This document shows, one piece after another, positions 1 to 7,099 of a DNA stretch of 14,730 nt. The DNA comes from Oligoflexia bacterium. GTDB taxonomy: Bacteria; Bdellovibrionota; UBA1018. The stretch spans positions 1 through 14,730 of the forward strand of contig CAINWE010000047.1 in the NCBI GenBank assembly GCA_903854365.1. The letters run 5' to 3'. Within the stretch, counting starts at the first letter, position 1, and every line of letters starts with the position of its first letter. The position numbers and the translations under genes were made by a program. The notes under the pieces were generated by a model. The model did no database searches. It was not told the origin of the DNA and saw only the letters and a list, made by a program, of their open reading frames with translations.

Positions 1-7
1 GGTATGC

Positions 8-784
8 TTAGTAGCAGCCGACATGGTTCAGGTTGACATAGCAGGTGTGAGCACGTGTGTCACCTGCGTGATTGGAGTCATCGGCGCCGCACGTTGAATT
101 GTAAGGATCGGAAAAGTTCCATGCACTTTTTCCAGATACGGCACAGACGGAGGACCCCTGAGAGCAGGGATTTTTTACGCGGTTGCCATCGCAGCATCCG
201 ATACCTGAATAATCACAACAATGATCGCTCGTCTGATTATAAAACGCCCACCAGGTCCAGCCGGAGGGGCAGGGGCTTTGATTACTGCTGTCACCCTGAG
301 TGCTAAATTCGCACACTCCCCCGACCGCCGTGAGATCGGGCCATCCTGCCGGGGCAGTCACCTGGGTGGGTGTCCCACCGGCAGCGGTGCAGTCCGCCGC
401 TGAATGGAGCACGCAGGTTTTTGCGGCATCGCCTGCGTTTCTCCAACCGCTGCTCGTACAAATGCAAAGGAGTCCGGCGAGGTCGAGGGTGAGGTACCCC
501 GTGTTGCTAGAAGTGCACGCTGGCATATGCGCATAGTTGAGACCTTGCATATATCCTGGAGTCCCCGCAGTCCCTGGCGCGCCGCTGATATACAGTGAGC
601 CGCCTCCGTTCGTACCGTTGATGAAGATATTGCCGTTGACGCGGAGCCCCTTCGAGACATCGGGTGAGACACTAATAGGGTTGCCGTTGATCGCAGCCTG
701 CCCTTGCGAGTTGAGCGCAAAAACTACGGTTTTTGCGCTGTTCTCGATTTGAAGAGGGGCGGTGGAGTCAGTGATGATATCCAC
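8..784 (-). pseudogene. Cysteine-rich C-terminal part of the split surface lipoprotein
   Basis: This frame of 258 codons ends at a TAA at 8-10. Its only in-frame start near the top is a GTG at 784, inside the end of the upstream frame. It begins DIITDSTAPLQIENS, repeating the pattern TLTASNALQIRDSDG of the upstream frame, so it is best read as the continuation of that gene. It has no signal peptide of its own. The first 75 residues are fibre-like repeats (NGNPISVS, NGNIFINGT) with a short collagen-like GAPGTAGTPG. The remainder holds 16 cysteines, including two CC pairs, plus many Trp, Gly and Ser, consistent with an extracytoplasmic disulfide-rich domain. The G run before the GTG could act as a weak ribosome site, so coupled re-initiation cannot be excluded. 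I do not recognise the domain. Confidence 0.6.
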
Positions 785-1814
785 ATCTGCCCCCCAAGGT
801 CGGGCTTAAGGCGGGTGCGTAACCGACCCCTAAGCGGTAGAGGGGACTCGGCAAAGTGACGGGCGAGCCCGCGAGGTTGAGGCTGCCTTGGATGATGGCA
901 GAGTTATTTTGTTGCTGGCTTCCGACGGTAAAAGTCGTGCTACTGAGGTTACTGGAGGCTGAGTTCAGCGTCACATTGCCGTTGAGTTCGATGGTCTGGG
1001 TCTTTGTCGAGCCAATAGGAATGATCCCACCATCGTCAGGGAGGTTGAGAAGGATATTTCCGTCTGAGTCGCGAATTTGCAGGGCATTTGACGCAGTGAG
1101 CGTATCGGGCCCGATTACGAGGAGTTTGGGCGGCGAGCTGGGGATGGTGACGGGGAGTGATCCGCTGATGATCGTCGCGTGATTCCCACTGGGATTGACC
1201 TGTAAAAAGGCAGGCGAGCTCGATGAGGACTTCATCTGGAGGCTGGAGGGTGAACTGGAGCTTGCGCTTAAGGTAAAGACATCAAACGCATAGCTCTGTG
1301 AGCTACGAGCATTGGTGAGATTGATTTGAAATCCGGAGGTGAGGAGATTTGTGATCGAGCTCAGAGGAGAACCTTGAAAGCTGCTGGCTCCTTGGTGGCT
1401 TAAGAGGCAAAGGATCGAGTTCGAACTGGAATTTGCTCCCAAGGGCGCCACTGTCATTAAAATGACGTAGCCCAGGTTATTCCCGCTGACTTGGATTTGG
1501 GGATTGCCCCGGTAGTCGTTTTGAATGGTGACACCCGTGACGGTGGGCGACGGGAGAGGGCTGGGGGGCGTGAGGAGGCCTGGCTCGAGTCCTTGGGTTT
1601 GATCAGGGAGTTGAGTCGTGGGGTTAGTCGCTGCGGTGGGGAGTGGCAGCACCTGGGTGTTGACCGGGTAGATTTCTGTCCGACAGGCGCTGAGGCCCAA
1701 GCTGAAGAGGATGAAAACCCCGTCTAAGATCGCGCTGAACTGCCGACTGAGTGGGTCGGTAGACTCAGGTGTTGCAGGAGTGATTTTCCGTTTGCGCAGA
1801 GGGTAATGGAGCAT
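768..1814 (-). CDS. Putative surface lipoprotein, N-terminal part of a probably frameshifted gene
   Basis: I do not recognise the family. From the ATG at 1814 the frame gives 348 residues. The N-terminus has a basic stretch (RKRK), then a hydrophobic segment ending FSLGLSAC, a lipobox with the modified Cys at residue 44. This suggests export and lipid anchoring, although the region before the hydrophobic core is long for a lipoprotein signal. A Pro/Thr-rich linker follows, and then a Ser/Asn-rich body with beta-repeat character (NGNVTLN, QGSLNLAG, LQIRDSDGNILLN), like many adhesin or fibre-like surface proteins. The last seven residues before the stop (GRCGYHH) are unrelated to the repeat. 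The next frame (8-784) picks up the repeat pattern with PLQIENSAKTVVFALNSQG. The intact product was most likely about 601 residues. Function unknown. Confidence 0.72.
   Translation of the reverse strand: MLHYPLRKRKITPATPESTDPLSRQFSAILDGVFILFSLGLSACRTEIYPVNTQVLPLPTAATNPTTQLPDQTQGLEPGLLTPPSPLPSPTVTGVTIQNDYRGNPQIQVSGNNLGYVILMTVAPLGANSSSNSILCLLSHQGASSFQGSPLSSITNLLTSGFQINLTNARSSQSYAFDVFTLSASSSSPSSLQMKSSSSSPAFLQVNPSGNHATIISGSLPVTIPSSPPKLLVIGPDTLTASNALQIRDSDGNILLNLPDDGGIIPIGSTKTQTIELNGNVTLNSASSNLSSTTFTVGSQQQNNSAIIQGSLNLAGSPVTLPSPLYRLGVGYAPALSPTLGGRCGYHH
790..795 (-). other. Probable frameshift site in a run of six G
   Basis: The minus strand reads ACC TTG GGG GGC AGA in the upstream frame. Removing one G gives ACC TTG GGG GCA GAT GTG GAT ATC. 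That joins the upstream frame directly to the downstream one without a stop and continues the protein repeat pattern. The frames overlap only at 768-784. Confidence 0.65.
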
Positions 1815-1819
1815 GATTA

Positions 1820-1824
1820 CCCCT
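1820..1824 (-). promoter_or_regulatory. Shine-Dalgarno deciding the lipoprotein start
   Basis: The minus strand reads AGGGG five bases before the ATG at 1814. This favours that codon over the in-frame ATGs further upstream at 1913 and 1910, which would run through the AT-rich promoter-like stretch. Confidence 0.55.
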
Positions 1825-1862
1825 GATTTTATCGAAATTTGGGCAGTCGGTCCAAAATTATT

Positions 1863-1891
1863 TAAATAAAATAAATTAAGTGGTAACGCAA
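1863..1891 (-). promoter_or_regulatory. Weak candidate sigma-70-type promoter for the lipoprotein gene
   Basis: On the minus strand TTGCGT (1891-1886) is followed after 17 nt by TATTTA (1868-1863) in the most AT-rich stretch of the window. This places transcription start near 1856, about 42 nt before the chosen ATG. The -10 match is poor (three of six positions), so this is only a candidate. The 147-nt gap from 1815 to 1961 holds this element, the dyad at 1900-1914 and a Shine-Dalgarno, and no gene. Confidence 0.3.
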
Positions 1892-1899
1892 TGGGGTGA

Positions 1900-1914
1900 A
1901 ATGATCGCATCATT
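1900..1914. repeat. Small perfect dyad upstream of the lipoprotein promoter candidate
   Basis: The sequence is an inverted repeat with 6-bp arms (AATGAT / ATCATT) around a 3-base CGC spacer. It sits 8 bp upstream of the candidate -35 element, in the non-coding gap before the lipoprotein gene. It could be an operator half-site pair or chance. The arms are AT-rich and lack a T tract, so it does not look like a terminator. Confidence 0.3.
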
Positions 1915-1961
1915 GACGCACGGACTCCAGCCAGAGATGGACCTGAACCATCGAAGCGCTT

Positions 1962-2930
1962 TTACGGATAGAGTTTCTGAATGATTTTTCGTGCCAGGTT
2001 GGCTTGGAGGACTTTTTCCATGAGGGTAATCAACCCCGGGCTGGTCAAGTTGAAGTCGGTGATCCAATTGCCGATCAAATCGACTGCGGCGAGGCGGATG
2101 CCCTGAGTTTTCAGGAGTTTGCCGATTTGAGTGGCTGACTGACTTTGTTTTCGGGTGAGAGTGGTGGGAGCCAAGAGACTTCCTTGATCCATGTTGACTC
2201 GAAAGTCTCCGGGGATGGGTAGCTTTTTGATGGTGGCCAGGAGTTTTCCGTCTACGAACCAGAGTCGAGTCTCGCCATCGAGAATTTCCTCTAAGTACCT
2301 TTGCAAAAGCACCGGGGTCGTGAATCCCCTCGAAATCGCCTCGATTTTAGCTCGGGATTGCTCGACGTGGAGAGGAGTCGTCCAGTCCAAAAGGTGGATC
2401 CCATGGCTTTGCGCTTCATGCAGCGGCTTGAGGACGGTTCGACCTTCCTTTTTACCAAACTTCAGAAGGTGCTCCCATTGTGAGCTGGCAAGGCTCGCAG
2501 GCATGAGGTTTTTGAGATGAGATGCAATAAATTTTTCATTCATTCCAAAAAGAATTGGAGCCGGATTGATCAGCTCAGTCGAGCGAGAACCCTGGATGCC
2601 AAGTTGCAGGAGTTGCAAGGGATGGAGATAGCTCAGGTCAATGGGGGGGTCGGTTCGGTAGTGGATCGATGTGAAGTCATTCGGGCTGAGGGTTCGAGGG
2701 GATCCTAAACGAAAGGACTCCGACGTCCGCTCGGCGTTGATCTGCATGACTTGACTGGCGTCGAGGACGACTTTTGATCCTTCGAGGCGGATGGAGCGGA
2801 CGCTACACCATCTCTGTTTAACGTTAGCACTGTTGGCTTCTTCCATGAGTCTCAGGGTCGTGTCCCTGCGATGATCGAGGGTTTCCCAGGGATCAGTAAT
2901 CCATAAGATTTCGTGCTTTTTCGTAGTCAT
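1962..2930 (-). CDS. Glutathione-synthetase-like ATP-grasp protein (divergent GshB)
   Basis: This 322-residue protein has the length and motif order of bacterial glutathione synthetase (GshB, about 316 residues). An N-terminal domain opens with ILWITDPWETL. It is followed by YRTDPPIDLSYL (91-102, compare RKDPPFD), LFGMNEKFIASHL (127-139), LKPL (167-170, ATP-binding Lys168), DGETRLWFVDGK (218-229), DFRVNMDQGS (242-251), and AVDLIGNWITDFNLTSPG (282-299, metal ligands Asp284, Asp292, Asn294). Two departures stand out: the Gly-rich lid after LKPL (DGMGGASIF in E. coli) is HEAQSHGI here, and the central metal-binding Glu is Asp292. It may be a real but divergent synthetase, another peptide ligase, or a weakened paralogue. 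The ATG has GGGA 8 nt upstream and lies 24 nt after ispA. No gshA is visible. Confidence 0.78.
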   Translation of the reverse strand: MTTKKHEILWITDPWETLDHRRDTTLRLMEEANSANVKQRWCSVRSIRLEGSKVVLDASQVMQINAERTSESFRLGSPRTLSPNDFTSIHYRTDPPIDLSYLHPLQLLQLGIQGSRSTELINPAPILFGMNEKFIASHLKNLMPASLASSQWEHLLKFGKKEGRTVLKPLHEAQSHGIHLLDWTTPLHVEQSRAKIEAISRGFTTPVLLQRYLEEILDGETRLWFVDGKLLATIKKLPIPGDFRVNMDQGSLLAPTTLTRKQSQSATQIGKLLKTQGIRLAAVDLIGNWITDFNLTSPGLITLMEKVLQANLARKIIQKLYP

Positions 2931-2954
2931 GCGATGTCCCTTTAACGGCGATTT

Positions 2955-3857
2955 TTAGGTTTGGGTTTCTTGAAGCTTTCGGATGACTTCTTCGGCGATG
3001 TGGCAGAGCGCGCGAGCTCTCTCCCCCCAGGCGTGTGCAAGTCGCTGGCTGGCTTGGCCTAAACGGTGAATCGTTTTTTTGCGAGCTTCCTCGGGTGACA
3101 AAAAGTAAAGGATGCTTGTCGGATCCGGCGCGAAGGAGCCGGAGGGAGCCTCGTACAAATCTTCGAGATCATCCGCAATCTGAAAAGCTAGCCCGAGCTC
3201 ATCGGCAAAGCTCAGAATCGATTGACCTTCTGGGCTTGAGTCCGACACTCCTGCCAAATCTTTAGGGATTAACAGGGATGCGATAAAAAGGGCACCCGTC
3301 TTCTGACGGTGCATTTGAGAGAGTTGCTCGAGCGTCGAGTTTTGGCCTAAATCGCTTTCGGCGGCCTGACCTCCAATGACTCCGCGAGGACCCGCAGCCC
3401 AGGCTAAACGCTTGAGCGCGACTCGCAAGCGTGCCGGATCGACAGGAGCATCGAGAAAGACGTCGAAGGCGAGCGCGATGAGGGCGTCGCCCGCGAGGAG
3501 AGCAGTCGTTTCGCCAAATTTTTTATGATTCGAAGGCTGTCCTCTGCGGAAGTCATCGTCATCCATGCAGGGGAGGTCATCATGAATCAAAGTGAAGCAA
3601 TGGATCATTTCGATGGCAACGGCTGTGGGTAGCGTCACTGCGGATGAGAGTCCGAGCATTTCGCCGCAGGAGAGCAGGAGTCTGGGGCGAATTTTCTTGC
3701 CTGGAGCGAGCAAGGAGTATTGGATAGACTCCCGAAGCGAGGGGGGGGTGACTCCGTCGGGGGCAGCCCAGTGGCGCTCGAGGGTCTCGGCGAGAGCCAA
3801 GTCGAACTGGGTCAGGAGATCGGTTTTTTGAAACTGAGTGGACGGGCTTAAGTTCAC
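2955..3857 (-). CDS. ispA: Polyprenyl diphosphate synthase, farnesyl diphosphate synthase type
   Basis: This 300-residue cytoplasmic trans-prenyltransferase should condense dimethylallyl or geranyl diphosphate with isopentenyl diphosphate, giving precursors for quinones and undecaprenyl lipids. The first Asp-rich motif is DDLPCMDDDD (93-102), with Phe88 at the fifth position before it, as in bacterial type II FPP synthases. The second is DDLED (229-233). GKKIRPRL (53-60), GGQAAESD (162-169) and HRQKTGAL (183-190) match IspA well, and the length equals that of IspA. After the second motif the conserved GKSTY lysine is absent: the equivalent stretch reads DPTSI (about 245-249), although EEARKK follows in register. 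The GTG start overlaps the gspN stop. Geranylgeranyl synthase activity is possible; product length cannot be fixed from sequence alone. Confidence 0.9.
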   Translation of the reverse strand: MNLSPSTQFQKTDLLTQFDLALAETLERHWAAPDGVTPPSLRESIQYSLLAPGKKIRPRLLLSCGEMLGLSSAVTLPTAVAIEMIHCFTLIHDDLPCMDDDDFRRGQPSNHKKFGETTALLAGDALIALAFDVFLDAPVDPARLRVALKRLAWAAGPRGVIGGQAAESDLGQNSTLEQLSQMHRQKTGALFIASLLIPKDLAGVSDSSPEGQSILSFADELGLAFQIADDLEDLYEAPSGSFAPDPTSILYFLSPEEARKKTIHRLGQASQRLAHAWGERARALCHIAEEVIRKLQETQT

Positions 3858-4777
3858 GGGTTGCCTCCGGTTTGAGCTAAGGGCTGAGAGATAGGATTCA
3901 TCACGGATCCAGTCAAGGCGAAAGAATAACTGCCGTCTGATTGTTTACCGGGGCCTAAGAGAGCATCGAGTAACATAAATGATTTCAGAATGGTTTCTGA
4001 AAAGGCAAAATTGGTTTTGAGATTGAGTGTGCTCGTCTCTGGGGTCTTACCTAGAGTGATGTCTCCAGTCACCGTCGCGCGAATATCGTCGCCTGGCGCG
4101 AGCGAGGAGCCTGCTTTGCCCACTCGGCAGGTGATGATTTTGGCCTTGCCCTGTTGAATCGCAAGTTGAACGCTTGCTTCCGAAACTGCAAGTTTGGGTA
4201 GGGCAAATCCGGCAATGGATTGGGGTTCAAACGAGAGCTTGGAGAGTTGGAGTTGGAGAGTACCCTCGGATTGGTTCAATGCCTGTAAGTCGGTGGAGAC
4301 TGAGCCCTTTCCATCGAGAATGCCCGATCCTTGAATCCCGAGGAGCAAGGGAAGTAAGCCGAGTTTGCCCAGGTCGAATTGCTCGGTCTGGAAAGAGCCA
4401 GCAAAAAACGACTTCCGATTCGAAACTGAGGCCTGGATTCGCCCAGCCCCTTGCTGAATTTGGATTTCGCCTCCCCAGCGTCCGAGGAACAGAGGCAAAA
4501 ATGTCGGTGACAGGGTAATCCGATCGACGTGTGCCGTTTCTGCGGGCGGAGGTAGAGTCAGGGTTACTTTTTTCATCTGGTAAGACGGCAAAAGAAAAAT
4601 GGACAGGTCCTCCTCTCCGACTGAAAAAGAAGCGCCTTGCTGGGCGAGAGCCTGAGTGAGGAGGTCTCGGATGGATGCTTTGATCGGATCTCGCGGGAGT
4701 TTCAAGACGGTGAAAATGAGGAGGCAGAGCAGACCGAAAAGAAACCAGCTGGCACGTTTGAGCTTGAAGTTCATCAT
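3854..4777 (-). CDS. gspN: GspN, T2SS accessory inner-membrane protein
   Basis: This 307-residue protein has a single N-terminal transmembrane helix (about residues 10-25) and a large beta-rich periplasmic domain. It is placed as the last gsp gene, as GspN is in deltaproteobacterial-type T2SS loci. GspN is not universal, and its exact role is uncertain; it resembles AsmA-like beta-sheet proteins. Visible family-like features are LSPTFLPLFLGRWGGEI, the repeated amphipathic beta strands, and SGILDGKGSVSTDLQALN. The ATG pair at 4777/4774 was chosen because the upstream stretch is a purine-rich spacer encoding an implausible run of Arg, Lys and Glu. A TTG at 4828 would overlap gspM by 14 nt. The stop overlaps the next gene's GTG start as GTGA, suggesting coupling to the isoprenoid gene. 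Confidence 0.84.
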   Translation of the reverse strand: MMNFKLKRASWFLFGLLCLLIFTVLKLPRDPIKASIRDLLTQALAQQGASFSVGEEDLSIFLLPSYQMKKVTLTLPPPAETAHVDRITLSPTFLPLFLGRWGGEIQIQQGAGRIQASVSNRKSFFAGSFQTEQFDLGKLGLLPLLLGIQGSGILDGKGSVSTDLQALNQSEGTLQLQLSKLSFEPQSIAGFALPKLAVSEASVQLAIQQGKAKIITCRVGKAGSSLAPGDDIRATVTGDITLGKTPETSTLNLKTNFAFSETILKSFMLLDALLGPGKQSDGSYSFALTGSVMNPISQPLAQTGGNP

Positions 4778-4814
4778 TTTTCTCTTTCTGTATTCTCTTT
4801 CTCTTGTTTTCTTT

Positions 4815-5438
4815 CTAGGGCGAGGCAATCGGAGTAAAGGCGGAAAGAGCTAGGGTGGCGTTAAGATACCCCGAGGGATCGTCCTGAGTATCGACGACGA
4901 GGTTGCGCAATTTCACGGGGCGTCGGCCTGACTCGAGGGAGGAGACCCAGTGCACAAGTTGTTTCAGGTTGACGTGTTTGACACCGAGTTCGATGAGAGC
5001 CTCCTTCGAGTATTCGGTGGCTTGACCCGCTTTTTCTGATTGAAGACTTACATTGGTGCGGTCGATTCCGGCGCTTTCTGCAGTGCTCTCAAAGTAGGGA
5101 AGCCAGGCACCGGCAGCTTCTTCTTTGCCGGTGGGGAGCGTGGCTGAGGGAGCCGCCTCTCGGAGGCGGCGAATTTCGTCATGTGCATTTTGAATGAGTT
5201 GCACCAGCGAAGTTTTTTCTTCGTACTCTGTTCGGAGTGAGTGAACCTGCCAAATGGCACTCAAGAGCATAAACAGGAGGGCGAGGGCCGTGGCAACTCC
5301 GACAGCAAACTTGAGATAAGTTTTGCTTTGAGGATCAAGCTCATCCCACTTGCCGCGTAGCTCTTGAAACCACTGCTGCTCATTGAGCGAGTCAGAGATG
5401 CCATTGGCCCATTCTTGGATTTTTGCTCTATTTACCAT
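4815..5438 (-). CDS. gspM: GspM, T2SS inner-membrane platform protein
   Basis: This 207-residue bitopic inner-membrane protein is expected to pair with GspL in the assembly platform. It has a cytoplasmic N-terminal stretch of about 42 residues, one transmembrane helix at about 43-64 (FAVGVATALALLFMLLSAIW), a charged helical or coiled-coil segment at about 66-95, and a ferredoxin-like C-terminal half. The C-terminal half includes HVNLKQLVHWVSSLES and RNLVVD, resembling the GspM/PilO region where a helix is followed by a strand. Sequence identity in this family is always low, so the call leans on topology and on position between gspL and gspN. The ATG lies 11 nt inside the gspL end. A gap of about 37 purine-rich nt follows before gspN. 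Confidence 0.88.
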   Translation of the reverse strand: MVNRAKIQEWANGISDSLNEQQWFQELRGKWDELDPQSKTYLKFAVGVATALALLFMLLSAIWQVHSLRTEYEEKTSLVQLIQNAHDEIRRLREAAPSATLPTGKEEAAGAWLPYFESTAESAGIDRTNVSLQSEKAGQATEYSKEALIELGVKHVNLKQLVHWVSSLESGRRPVKLRNLVVDTQDDPSGYLNATLALSAFTPIASP

Positions 5439-7083
5439 AAGCGTCCTCGGTTGGATTTCCGCTAAAGCTGATTTTCCATTTCTTGATGTCTGAGCGAGGG
5501 GGAGAGTATTCTGCCATTTCGCCTCGCTTGAGGGGACTGATCTTTCGACCTAGAATCGACGCTAGCCGTTCGGCGACTTGGGGGTTGGCAACCGCAAACG
5601 TGAGCAATGTTGAGGTCGGCGAGTCGACTTTACTGTACGAATCCGTTGCGGGCATACCGGCTTGAAACTTGGATAAGTCGACGATAACGTCTTTAGGAAT
5701 GGTTAATGAAAGCTGGTTGAGAAATGACAGCGGTGATTTCGGATTGGGGCCGAACAGGCGTGTGAGTTCTCGTTGTTTACCTAAGTCCCTCGTGACTGCA
5801 GCTTTGAGTTTTTTGGGATCAGCGAGATATCCACGGAGAGCGCTGTTTGAGACTTGACCAAAAAAAGATTTCACGCTTTTCTCGAGTTGGGCGTCGGTGC
5901 TCTCAATTCGGGAATGATAGACGATCGATTGAACCGTCAGACTTAAAAATAAACTAGCTGCGATTGCTCCGAGAGCCATCAGGGGTTTTTTGAGGATTTG
6001 AAAATCCAAAGTCTGGACAATGGAAACTTTTGCGAATTCTCCCCGTCTAAAGTTGACGAGTGAGTTTCTAGCAGGTCCGACTAGGCAGAAGGCCAGAGAA
6101 GCAGCGAGAAGAAATTTACTGTCGGTTTGCTCGGAGTAGGTCACTCCCGAGGCGGCGGTGGCGCTCAAGGCTGAGAGTTTCTGGGTCGGAATACCAAAAC
6201 GTTCTGAAATCCAAAGGTCTAAACCCGGGAGAAGAGAGGTTCCTCCGGCCAGGTAGATGCGTTGCATGGATTTGCGGGTATAACTCCGGCTTGTCAAATG
6301 GACCATTCTGAGCTCATCGAGAAAAGGCAGAATTGCGTCTTTTAAACAGTCCGAAAGTTCTACTTGCTCAGGGTTCGGTGCTGAGGACTCGCCGCTGGGT
6401 TGAATTGCGGCTTGATTGATCTTCGTCGCCTCGGCCTTCTCGATCGGGATGCTGAGCTTTTGACTAATCGCTAGCGTGAGGTCTTGACCGCCCCAAGGGA
6501 TATCGCGGATAAGCGCTGGGGCGCCATGCCAATGGAGATAAAAGGTCGTCCGTTGGTGGCCAATGTTAATGAGAAGTACTGGCCCTTCTTGCTCCGCGGG
6601 GCTTAAAACTTGGTTGAGTACGGCACGATAAGCCCACGCCTCAGAGGTCACGACATCCGGTTCTGAATTGAGTTTTGCCCAAGGCAGGAGCGTCGCTCGA
6701 ACTTGTTCTTTGAGTGTCGCTGCGACGTGCACTAAGCTGCCTGCCTTCATGTTTGATAAAATGACAAATTCATAGCAGGTGTCCTCCACCGGAAACGGGA
6801 GGTCGTCTTCAAGTTCGAAGGCAATCGTCGATTGGATGGCCTTTTTATCGCGCGTGGGTAGCTGCAAATTACGGAAAGTAAAGTTTGGGCTGGGTAAAGC
6901 CGTCACCCATCGGTCAGGCGATCGCGGTCGATTCTGAATCCAGCGGGTCACCGTTTCGGCCGGAGTACTGTCAGGTTCAATCGGAATTTCATGATAATCG
7001 TGAATTTCGAAGCGCCCAAAAGCGCTGTCTAACTCGACCGCTTTAATGCTGGAACTTCCTAAGTCGATCCCTAAAATTCTCAT
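5428..7083 (-). CDS. gspL: GspL, T2SS inner-membrane platform protein with PilM-like actin fold
   Basis: This 551-residue bitopic platform protein recruits the GspE ATPase through its cytoplasmic domain and binds GspM through its periplasmic part. The N-terminal two thirds are an actin-like (PilM/FtsA type) domain. It has phosphate-1 GIDLGSSSIKAVEL (5-18), phosphate-2 LLINIGHQRTT (170-180) and the adenosine motif YLAGGTSLLPGL starting near 277. One transmembrane helix lies at about 366-388. It is followed by a PilN/GspL-like periplasmic region with a helical stretch and a small alpha/beta end. The ATG at 7083 was chosen because homology begins there and AGGAG precedes it. The upstream in-frame extension to 7203 only re-reads the gspK end. 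The 3' end overlaps gspM by 11 nt. A name such as pilM would also fit the N-terminal domain; the context decides for gspL. Confidence 0.92.
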   Translation of the reverse strand: MRILGIDLGSSSIKAVELDSAFGRFEIHDYHEIPIEPDSTPAETVTRWIQNRPRSPDRWVTALPSPNFTFRNLQLPTRDKKAIQSTIAFELEDDLPFPVEDTCYEFVILSNMKAGSLVHVAATLKEQVRATLLPWAKLNSEPDVVTSEAWAYRAVLNQVLSPAEQEGPVLLINIGHQRTTFYLHWHGAPALIRDIPWGGQDLTLAISQKLSIPIEKAEATKINQAAIQPSGESSAPNPEQVELSDCLKDAILPFLDELRMVHLTSRSYTRKSMQRIYLAGGTSLLPGLDLWISERFGIPTQKLSALSATAASGVTYSEQTDSKFLLAASLAFCLVGPARNSLVNFRRGEFAKVSIVQTLDFQILKKPLMALGAIAASLFLSLTVQSIVYHSRIESTDAQLEKSVKSFFGQVSNSALRGYLADPKKLKAAVTRDLGKQRELTRLFGPNPKSPLSFLNQLSLTIPKDVIVDLSKFQAGMPATDSYSKVDSPTSTLLTFAVANPQVAERLASILGRKISPLKRGEMAEYSPPRSDIKKWKISFSGNPTEDAYGK

Positions 7084-7094
7084 AAATTTCTTCG

Positions 7095-7099
7095 CTCCT
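7095..7099 (-). promoter_or_regulatory. Shine-Dalgarno for gspL
   Basis: The minus strand reads AGGAG, overlapping the gspK TAG stop and 11 nt before the ATG at 7083. It supports that start over the longer in-frame one. Confidence 0.5.

Noticed and set aside
358..720. Minus-strand open frame of 120 codons
   Set aside because: It overlaps the cysteine-rich frame in another phase and encodes Arg/Ser-rich sequence without domain character.
790..795. Phase-variable poly-G switch
   Set aside because: Six G is shorter than tracts known to vary at high rate; retained only as one possible explanation of the frameshift.
1815..1913. Longer lipoprotein N-terminus from the ATG at 1913
   Set aside because: It would run through the AT-rich promoter-like segment and place over 75 residues before the lipobox; the ATG at 1814 has a good AGGGG.
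1936..1952. Hairpin GATGG-loop-CCATC as terminator of the operon
   Set aside because: The stem is only 5 bp and no T run follows on the minus strand.
4778..4828. TTG start for gspN
   Set aside because: It would add a 17-residue run of Arg, Lys and Glu before the signal anchor; the stretch looks like a purine-rich ribosome-binding spacer.
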